12,076 nucleotides of DNA, from assembly GCA_903910495.1 (NCBI GenBank), contig CAIVZW010000537.1, forward strand, positions 1-12,076, written 5' to 3'. The translations under genes and the position numbers were made by a program. The notes under the pieces are model-generated. The model did no database searches. It was not told the origin of the DNA and was given only the letters and a program-made list of their open reading frames with translations. This stretch comes from an uncultured beta proteobacterium (GTDB taxonomy: Bacteria > Pseudomonadota > Gammaproteobacteria > Burkholderiales > Rhodocyclaceae). Shown piece by piece: positions 6,698 to 12,076 of the stretch (position 1 is the first letter of the stretch; each line of letters begins with the position of its first letter).

Positions 6698-8908
6698 TCA
6701 GTTCTCCTGCAGCAGCGTCAATTCATCATCCGTATGCCGAAGGCGTACAGCCAGCGTTTTCGCCAGTTGCGAGACGAGCACGAAGGCAATGCGCTTGTGC
6801 TCCTCGGCCAGGTAGTTGAATTTCTCCGGTGTCAGCACAAACAGTTCGGAGTCGACAGAGGCGATGGCATCATTGCCGCGCGGCCGCTGGTCAAGAAACG
6901 CCAGGCCGCCAAAAAACTCGCCACGGCCGAAGGTGGCGATGCGGCGCAAACGCGAACTCCCGCCCACGCAGCCCATCATCCGCACTTCCCCGCTGCGGAT
7001 CAGGTAGAGATTCGCATCCGTCTCGCCGCGCGAATAAATGGTCTCTCCCGCCTTGCAGGAACGATTCTCCATGCAATTTTTCAGGTCGGTCAGCGTGTCG
7101 GGCTTGCTACCCTTGAACAGTTCGATCTCGTGCAGGTCAAGCGGCGGCAAATCGACTTTGGTCACCCCGACGTCACCGAGCAGGCGATCTTCCACCCATT
7201 CGATGGCCGCTTCCAGCGTCGGCATGATGAGTACCGTTTCCCCATCCGGGACGAGTCCGGCGAGTTCAAGAAATTCACGCAGATTGCGGCCGTTGGGCAG
7301 GCATTCGCGCACATTGGAGAGCAATAGCGGGACCCTACGTTCGGACAGGGCATCGCGCACCAGATTGAGCATGTGTGCCGCCGTCACGTCGACCGATTGC
7401 ACCCGCTGCATGTCGAGGATCAGATAATCCGTGGTTGCCAGTTCGGGTTCCAGCGTCAGATAGAGTTGATGCGTCGTGCCGAAGAAAAGGCTGCCTTGCA
7501 GTTCGAAGATGACGGCGGTATCGCCCTTCTGTTCCAGACGCTGCATTTCTTCTTCGGGCCGGTACCAGGTTGAAGAGCGCTGGCCGACAAAGCTCTTGCG
7601 CCGGACGACATTGCCGCCGACCTGCTCGCGCAGGAAAAGAATGATCGACAGAATCACGCCGACCGCGGAAGCCACAATCAATCCCCAGAAAATCGCGGCG
7701 CCGATAACCGCCAGCACGACCGAGAAGTCCAGCACCGTCGAGCGTGACTCGAGAAAGCGCAGCGGATCGGTGTCGATCATGCGCAGGCCGACGACGATCA
7801 GGATACCGCTCAAGGTCGCCACAGGAATCCAGGAGACGAAGGAACCCAGCAACAGGGCAGCGATCAGTGCGGTCAACCCTTCAACGATGCCGGAAATCCG
7901 CGTTTTGGCACCACTCTTCAGGTTGACCAGCGTTGGCCCCATGGTTCCGGCACCCGGCATACCACCGACGGAGCACGCCACCATGTTGGCAAATCCCTGT
8001 GCCGCCAGTTCGCGATTCGGATCATGGCGGGTACGCGTCATCTGATCGAGGATGACGCAGGTTTTCAGCGTATCGATGGAAAGCAGTGCGGCCAGCGTAA
8101 GCGCATTGCCGACCAACGCCGCGACCTGCGCGAGCTTGAGTTCGCCGATCTGGTACCAGCGATTCGTGATCAGGCCGACATACCCTTCGCTGCTTGATCC
8201 GAGCGAACCGACAACCAGCGGATTCCCGGCCAGTTCGAGCATCGACGGGTCGGTGCTGGCGATGCCGGCATAGGTCATAAGACCCGCAAGAATGCCGATA
8301 ATGGTACCCGGCACGGCTTTGGTCATTCTAGGCGCAGCAAACATGGCGACGACGGTGACGCCGCCAATGGTCAGACCGCGCCAATCCCAGTTCTGCGGAT
8401 AGGTCAGTACCTCCAGCCAGTAGGATCCTGCTGGCGCGCCGGCAAATTTCGGCAACTGGCTGCCGATGATGATCAGTCCGACACCGCTCAGAAAACCACT
8501 GACCACGGGATAGGGGATGTATTTGATCAGTTTGCCGATGCCGAGAAAACCGATGAGGATCTGGATCATGCCGGCGAGGATGCCGAGTACCGTCATCATC
8601 AGCACGACGGCGACCGGCTGCACGCCCTGTGCGACCAGCTGAATGGCAAAGGCGGAGAGTACCGCCGTCGCCGGGGCACACGGCGCGGTAATCAGCCGGT
8701 CCGTACCGCCAAAGGTCGGTGCAATGAGCCCGAGTGCGGTCGCTCCGAGAATCCCGGCCAATGCGCCGAAAGCCGCATATTGTGGACTGATCGCCGAATA
8801 AACGGTGACTCCGAAGGCAACGGCCGCCGGCAGGGCCACCAGCATGGCGGAAAAACCACCCCAGAAATCGCCCGAATGACGCATCCATGTTCCGGCCAGT
8901 TCGCGCAT
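6698..8908 (-). CDS. SulP-family anion transporter with STAS and cyclic-nucleotide-binding-like domains
   Basis: This 736-residue inner-membrane protein belongs to the SulP/SLC26 family, which moves sulfate, bicarbonate or other anions; the substrate cannot be read from sequence. Numbering below counts from the GTG at 8911. Residues about 15-430 are a chain of hydrophobic helices, with TDRLITAPCAPATAVLSAF near the expected substrate site and GMPGAGTMGPTLVNLKSG further on. A STAS domain (about 470-580) contains LILDMQRVQSVDVTAAHML, with Ser506 and Thr510 in the region phosphorylated in anti-sigma antagonists. A cNMP-type beta-barrel (about 615-735) contains NLYLIRSGEVRMM and GEFFGGLAFLDQRPRGNDA. 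The Glu normally found in its FGE motif is Gly669, while Arg678 is kept, so cyclic nucleotide binding is doubtful. I prefer the ATG at 8908 over the GTG at 8911 because GGAGG at 8913-8917 lies only one base from the GTG. It follows the ugp/HAD genes but has its own candidate promoter. Confidence 0.93.
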   Translation of the reverse strand: MRELAGTWMRHSGDFWGGFSAMLVALPAAVAFGVTVYSAISPQYAAFGALAGILGATALGLIAPTFGGTDRLITAPCAPATAVLSAFAIQLVAQGVQPVAVVLMMTVLGILAGMIQILIGFLGIGKLIKYIPYPVVSGFLSGVGLIIIGSQLPKFAGAPAGSYWLEVLTYPQNWDWRGLTIGGVTVVAMFAAPRMTKAVPGTIIGILAGLMTYAGIASTDPSMLELAGNPLVVGSLGSSSEGYVGLITNRWYQIGELKLAQVAALVGNALTLAALLSIDTLKTCVILDQMTRTRHDPNRELAAQGFANMVACSVGGMPGAGTMGPTLVNLKSGAKTRISGIVEGLTALIAALLLGSFVSWIPVATLSGILIVVGLRMIDTDPLRFLESRSTVLDFSVVLAVIGAAIFWGLIVASAVGVILSIILFLREQVGGNVVRRKSFVGQRSSTWYRPEEEMQRLEQKGDTAVIFELQGSLFFGTTHQLYLTLEPELATTDYLILDMQRVQSVDVTAAHMLNLVRDALSERRVPLLLSNVRECLPNGRNLREFLELAGLVPDGETVLIMPTLEAAIEWVEDRLLGDVGVTKVDLPPLDLHEIELFKGSKPDTLTDLKNCMENRSCKAGETIYSRGETDANLYLIRSGEVRMMGCVGGSSRLRRIATFGRGEFFGGLAFLDQRPRGNDAIASVDSELFVLTPEKFNYLAEEHKRIAFVLVSQLAKTLAVRLRHTDDELTLLQEN

Positions 8909-8912
8909 CACG

Positions 8913-8917
8913 CCTCC
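8913..8917 (-). promoter_or_regulatory. Ribosome binding site of the SulP gene
   Basis: The minus strand reads GGAGG here, four bases before ATG at 8908 and one base before GTG at 8911. This spacing makes ATG the more likely start. About a dozen bases upstream, at 8930-8945, an inverted repeat CCATG-GTTTCG-CATGG could form a 5-base-pair hairpin in the leader. Confidence 0.55.
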
Positions 8918-8980
8918 ACAGCAATCAAGCCATGCGAAACCATGGCAACTTCGACACCGGTCAGTGGCACACCCGGAGTC

Positions 8981-9009
8981 ATTATCAATTCAAATTGGCC
9001 GGATTTCCA
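8981..9009 (-). promoter_or_regulatory. Candidate promoter of the SulP gene
   Basis: On the minus strand TGGAAA (9004-9009) and GATAAT (8981-8986) are 17 bases apart. The -35 matches four of six consensus bases and the -10 five of six. It sits just downstream of the HAD stop codon in the only AT-rich stretch of the 112-base gap, and would leave a leader of about 65 bases. This would uncouple the transporter from the ugp genes. Confidence 0.38.
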
Positions 9010-9020
9010 TAGGTGTTTCT

Positions 9021-9788
9021 CTACAAGGAACCCAGGTCGTCAACAACGAGCGTTGGCTGACGCTCAAGACCGGCAAGATCTTCACGCCCGGCCTCGCCGC
9101 TTAAGACCAGAATAAAATCAATCCCGGCATTTTCGGCCAGCAATTTGTCGGTACTCAGACGATCTCCGACCATCACCATCTCATCCCGCCTGAAGCGCTT
9201 GAGCAAAGGTGAAAGAACGAGGGTGCTGGGTTTGCCAAAAACCAGTTCAGGCAAGCGTCCGGTAGCCGCCTCGTACAACTTGACGAAGCTGCCGGTATCC
9301 GGCAAGGGGCCCTTGAGCGATGGACAAACCAGATCGGGATGGGTCGACAGAAAATGCACCTCAGGACGTTGCAGCAGCAGGCACGAATTCGCCAGTTTTT
9401 CATAGGTCAGTTCGGTATCGTATGCGAGAACCACCGCCTGACATTCCGCACCAGCAGTAAACACCACGTCCGGCATCCGCTCTTGCAGGAAGGTTAGAAA
9501 GCTGGTGTTGCCCACCGGATAGATATACCTGATCCCCTGTTCCTTCAGGTGATCTACCAAAGGCAACAAGGGCGAAAGAATCCGTTCCACCCCGACCTCA
9601 AGCCCGACTTTTGCCAGTTTCCTGGTGTAATCGGCGAGATTCTTCGAGGTGTTGTTGGTCAGGAAAAAGATTTCCTTTTTTTCCTGATTGCGTTTGATGA
9701 AGTCAATCGTCCCTTGGATGGGCTGGTCGCTCAGATAAACAGTCCCATCCAGGTCGAAAATAAAACAGTCCTTTTTGCTTATATCCAC
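9021..9788 (-). CDS. HAD-superfamily phosphatase, subfamily IIA (NagD / phosphoglycolate / glycerol-phosphate phosphatase type)
   Basis: This 255-residue cytoplasmic hydrolase should remove phosphate from a small organic phosphate using Mg2+. All four HAD motifs are visible, counted from GTG at 9788: FDLDGTVY with nucleophile Asp12 and Asp14; LTNNTSK with Thr44; FGKPS with Lys186; and MVGDRLSTD with Asp209 and Asp214. The cap region between motifs II and III is of the large C2A type, as in NagD and the eukaryotic PGP phosphatases. The reading frame is open further upstream (ATG at 9815, GTG at 9839), but those starts overlap ugpC and push the DxD motif away from its usual place near residue 10. 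The GTG at 9788 lies one base after the ugpC stop; none of the three has a clear ribosome site, which suggests translational coupling. Last gene of the ugp run, it may hydrolyse sn-glycerol-3-phosphate. It looks less GC-rich than its neighbours. Confidence 0.88.
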   Translation of the reverse strand: MDISKKDCFIFDLDGTVYLSDQPIQGTIDFIKRNQEKKEIFFLTNNTSKNLADYTRKLAKVGLEVGVERILSPLLPLVDHLKEQGIRYIYPVGNTSFLTFLQERMPDVVFTAGAECQAVVLAYDTELTYEKLANSCLLLQRPEVHFLSTHPDLVCPSLKGPLPDTGSFVKLYEAATGRLPELVFGKPSTLVLSPLLKRFRRDEMVMVGDRLSTDKLLAENAGIDFILVLSGEAGREDLAGLERQPTLVVDDLGSL

Positions 9789-9789
9789 G

Positions 9790-10806
9790 TTAGATACGTT
9801 TGCCGGTGGTGGCATCAAACCAGTGCAGGCGGTCTGCACGCGGCGTCACGTGGATCGTGCTGCCAAGAGAGGGAACGGGCTGGCCTTCATCGGTGCGGAT
9901 GATGACCAGTTCATCACCGGCACCATGCTGCCAGCGGCCATAAACCAGCCGTTCGGCACCCAGTGTTTCCAGCGCATCTACGCTCAATGCCCAACCCGTT
10001 GGTGTAATGTCCAAGTGCTCGGGGCGTATGCCGAGAATGGTTCCGGGCCGAGCCTCTGGGGCATGTTTCAATAGATTCATCGGCGGCGAACCGATAAAGG
10101 TCGCCACAAAGGTTGTCGCGGGCCGGTTATAGACCTCCTCGGGCGTACCGAATTGCTCCATCACACCGGCGTTCATGACGATCATGCGCTGCGCCAGCGT
10201 CATGGCCTCGACCTGGTCATGCGTGACGAACAGGGAGGTGATCCCGAGCTCACGATGCAGCTTCTGGATTTCGAGCCGGGTATGTGCTCGCAATTTCGCA
10301 TCCAGATTGCTCAAGGGTTCGTCAAACAGGAATACCTGCGGTTGTCGCACAATGGCACGTCCCATCGCCACGCGCTGACGCTGCCCGCCCGAAAGCTCAC
10401 GCGGCTTGCGCTGCATGAAAGCGCCGATCTCAAGTATCTTTGCCGCCTTGTCCACGCGCGCCTTGATTTCATCCATCGGTACCTTGGCAATCTTCAAGCC
10501 ATAGGCCATGTTGTCGAACACGTTCATGTGCGGATACAAGGCATAGTTCTGGAAGACCATGGCGATATCGCGTTCGGACGGTTCAAGATCATTGACCACA
10601 CGGTTGCCGATGGAAATTTCTCCGCCAGTGATTTCTTCCAGACCGGCCACCATGCGCAACAACGTGGATTTGCCACAGCCCGAAGGCCCGACGACGACGA
10701 CGAACTCGCCGTCAGCGATCTGTGCGCTGACACCGTGTATGACCTGGTTGGCGGTCTTGCCGCTACCGTAGCGTTTAAAGACGTTGTTGAATGTGATGGA
10801 TGCCAT
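9790..10806 (-). CDS. ugpC: sn-Glycerol-3-phosphate ABC transporter, ATP-binding protein
   Basis: This 338-residue ATPase drives glycerol-3-phosphate (and, in E. coli, glycerophosphodiester) import from the cytoplasmic face. Walker A is GPSGCGKST at 40-48 (Lys46), the Q-loop Gln is 86 in [10 protein letters not shown], the signature LSGGQRQR starts at 138, Walker B is FLFDE at 159-163 with catalytic Glu163, and the switch His is 196 in VTHDQVEAM. The C-terminal MalK/TOBE part contains [11 protein letters not shown] and [11 protein letters not shown]; the latter resembles E. coli UgpC (LGADNLAHGRW) more than MalK. E. coli UgpC is 356 residues, so this one is complete and slightly short. The ATG at 10806 follows ugpE by 73 bases with no strong ribosome site. 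That gap carries a terminator-like hairpin, so dosage of the ATPase may be set separately. Confidence 0.94.
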   Translation of the reverse strand: MASITFNNVFKRYGSGKTANQVIHGVSAQIADGEFVVVVGPSGCGKSTLLRMVAGLEEITGGEISIGNRVVNDLEPSERDIAMVFQNYALYPHMNVFDNMAYGLKIAKVPMDEIKARVDKAAKILEIGAFMQRKPRELSGGQRQRVAMGRAIVRQPQVFLFDEPLSNLDAKLRAHTRLEIQKLHRELGITSLFVTHDQVEAMTLAQRMIVMNAGVMEQFGTPEEVYNRPATTFVATFIGSPPMNLLKHAPEARPGTILGIRPEHLDITPTGWALSVDALETLGAERLVYGRWQHGAGDELVIIRTDEGQPVPSLGSTIHVTPRADRLHWFDATTGKRI

Positions 10807-10851
10807 AGATCTCAGTAGGATTCAATTTGTGCCGGTATCGGCTTAGTAGCG

Positions 10852-10879
10852 TTTTATATAAAAGTCGTGATGTCACAAC
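10852..10879 (-). terminator. Terminator-like hairpin between ugpE and ugpC
   Basis: Directly after the ugpE stop the minus strand reads GTTGTG-ACAT-CACGAC (six base pairs, one of them G-T) at 10864-10879, then TTTTATATAAAA at 10852-10863, which is itself a perfect palindrome. The shape fits a weak intrinsic terminator or a 3'-end stabilising hairpin inside the operon. The T run is only four before an A. A second 4-base-pair stem, GCCG-ATAC-CGGC, follows at about 10831-10842. Confidence 0.4.
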
Positions 10880-11734
10880 TTATTTTTCAGTATCCACCAA
10901 GCCCTTGACGAACCACTTCTGCATCAGCATGACAACCAGTGCAGGTGGCAGCATGGCCAGAATCGCGGTGGCCATGACAACATTCCATTCGGTATATGAA
11001 TCGCCACCAATCAGCCGCTTGATTCCCATCACCACCGGGTACATGTCTTCGCTGGTGGTCATCAGCAGCGGCCACAGATACTGGTTCCAACCGTAGATGA
11101 ACTGGATCACGAAGAGAGCGGCGATACTGGTGCGTGAGAGCGGCAGCAGGACGTCCCAGAAGAAGCGCATCGGGCCGGCGCCGTCGATGCGCGCGGCCTC
11201 GACCAGTTCGTCGGGAACGGTCAGGAAAAACTGGCGGAAAAGAAAAGTCGCCGTCGCCGAAGCGATCAGGGGTATCGACAGGCCAGCGTAAGTATTGAGC
11301 ATGCCGAGTGAGGCGACCACTTCGTAGGTTGGGCCGATGCGCACTTCGACCGGCAACATCAGAGTGACGAAGATCATCCAGAAAATCAGGTTGCGAAACG
11401 GAAAGCGGAAGTACACGATGGCAAATGCCGAAAGCATCGACATCGTGATCTTGCCAAGCGGAATGATCAGCGCCGTGATCAGGCTCACCAGCATCATTGG
11501 CGCAGACCCGGAAATCTCGCTGCCGGCTGCGCTTTGTCCGCCAAACAGGGCTATCTTGTACGTTTCCAGCGCGTTCGTTCCGGGCAGCATCGACATCGGA
11601 ATCGCCTGGGTGATCTGCTCGGCCGTCTGCGTCGACGCGACCAGCGTCAGGTACAGGGGAAAGGCGATGATGGCCACGCCGGCCAGCAAGATGGCATGCG
11701 TCAGGAAGGTCAGACCGGGGCGGCGCTCGATCAT
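10880..11734 (-). CDS. ugpE: sn-Glycerol-3-phosphate ABC transporter, permease
   Basis: This 284-residue inner-membrane permease forms the substrate channel with UgpA. The start [16 protein letters not shown] closely parallels E. coli UgpE (MIENRPWLTIFSHTML). Strong shared segments are [49 protein letters not shown] and [13 protein letters not shown]. The EAA loop that docks on the ATPase is [16 protein letters not shown], from residue 179. About six hydrophobic helices are visible, and the protein ends in GLVDTEK like the E. coli one (GLVDSEK). I chose the ATG at 11734, two bases after the ugpA stop, because it restores the family N-terminus; the frame stays open to 11800 but that extension lies inside ugpA and is not family-like. 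Position and spacing show translational coupling to ugpA. Confidence 0.96.
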   Translation of the reverse strand: MIERRPGLTFLTHAILLAGVAIIAFPLYLTLVASTQTAEQITQAIPMSMLPGTNALETYKIALFGGQSAAGSEISGSAPMMLVSLITALIIPLGKITMSMLSAFAIVYFRFPFRNLIFWMIFVTLMLPVEVRIGPTYEVVASLGMLNTYAGLSIPLIASATATFLFRQFFLTVPDELVEAARIDGAGPMRFFWDVLLPLSRTSIAALFVIQFIYGWNQYLWPLLMTTSEDMYPVVMGIKRLIGGDSYTEWNVVMATAILAMLPPALVVMLMQKWFVKGLVDTEK

Positions 11735-11736
11735 GT

Positions 11737-12076
11737 TTAATACTGTACTTTCTTCTCGACAAAACGAAACTGGATCACGGTCAGGGCAATCACGATGCAC
11801 ATCAGCACGACTGACTGCGCCGCCGAGCCGGCCATGTCCATGGCCTTGAAGCCGTCGTAATAGACCTTATAGACGAGAATCGAGGTGTCCTTGCCGGGGC
11901 CGCCTTTGGTCGTCGCGTCGATAATGCCGAAGGTGTCGAAGAAAGAGTAGACGACGTTGATGACGAGCAAGAAGAAAGTGGTCGGCGAAAGCAGCGGAAA
12001 AACAATGGTCCAGAAGCGGCGCCAGGGTGAAGCACCGTCAATGGCGGCGGCTTCGATCAGCGACTTCGGAATCGAC
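11737..12076 (-). CDS. ugpA: sn-Glycerol-3-phosphate ABC transporter, permease (partial, N-terminus off window)
   Basis: The right edge cuts this gene; 112 C-terminal residues are visible on the minus strand, of about 295 in the family. The EAA loop is [20 protein letters not shown], near the cut. It is followed by [20 protein letters not shown] and [18 protein letters not shown], then [20 protein letters not shown], ending in [10 protein letters not shown]. coli UgpA ends in almost the same way (RYVESKVRYQ). It is the inner-membrane partner of UgpE. The TAA stop is two bases from the ugpE ATG. By analogy with E. coli ugpBAEC, the periplasmic binding protein gene ugpB and the operon promoter should lie further right, outside the window. 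Confidence 0.95.
   Translation of the reverse strand, partial: SIPKSLIEAAAIDGASPWRRFWTIVFPLLSPTTFFLLVINVVYSFFDTFGIIDATTKGGPGKDTSILVYKVYYDGFKAMDMAGSAAQSVVLMCIVIALTVIQFRFVEKKVQY

Noticed and set aside
8908..8982. A 24-codon minus-strand frame (MTPGVPLTGVEVAMVSHGLI...) whose TGA overlaps the SulP ATG as TGATG
   Set aside because: The overlap is suggestive of a coupled leader peptide, but there is no ribosome site before its ATG, and that ATG lies within the predicted -10 box, so the SulP promoter transcript would not contain it. It could only be translated on read-through RNA.
9789..9839. Earlier starts (ATG 9815, GTG 9839) for the HAD phosphatase
   Set aside because: They overlap ugpC, lack ribosome sites and add residues before the DxD motif that the family does not have. 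GTG at 9788, one base after the ugpC stop, fits better.
10887..11762. A 291-codon minus-strand frame overlapping ugpE
   Set aside because: The overlapping frame encodes UgpE with near family-typical sequence; this one is an out-of-frame shadow with no membrane pattern.

Overview
The window (12,076 bases, GC-rich, tightly packed) looks like ordinary chromosome from a Gram-negative betaproteobacterium. The PurL and Ugp proteins have proteobacterial character, and the overall style (NNG/NNC-rich codons, a SulP-STAS-cNMP transporter, a COG3014-type envelope protein) reminds me of Rhodocyclales such as Dechloromonas or Azonexus. That placement is inference from remembered family features, not from a search. 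I saw no RNA gene, CRISPR array, insertion sequence, phage gene or recognisable defence system.

Layout. (1) 1-2811, minus: the N-terminal 937 residues of the large, single-chain PurL (FGAM synthase), cut by the left edge; its glutaminase domain lies outside. (2) 2812-3058: a divergent intergenic region holding a TATAAT box for purL, a 15-base palindrome beside it, a small terminator-like hairpin in the purL leader, and a good sigma70-like promoter for the rightward genes. (3) 3059-6646, plus: a likely two-gene operon, an exported COG3014-like protein carrying a C-terminal block of MORN repeats, then the bifunctional NAD(P)HX epimerase/dehydratase Nnr. (4) 6698-8908, minus: a SulP-family anion transporter with STAS and cyclic-nucleotide-binding-like domains, convergent with nnr. 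(5) 9021-12076, minus: a ugp-type sn-glycerol-3-phosphate ABC importer operon in the order ugpA (cut by the right edge), ugpE, ugpC, then a HAD-IIA phosphatase in the place where E. coli has ugpQ.

How they work together. UgpA and UgpE form the membrane channel and UgpC the ATPase; the binding protein UgpB is presumably beyond the right edge. The HAD phosphatase, one base after the ugpC stop, may dephosphorylate the imported substrate. The SulP gene follows in the same direction but has its own candidate promoter. The purine gene, the COG3014/Nnr pair and the SulP transporter show no obvious functional link to each other. The most interesting points are the phosphatase in the ugp operon, the SulP cNMP domain that lacks the usual ribose-binding glutamate, and the COG3014-MORN fusion. 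None amounts to a clearly new system.
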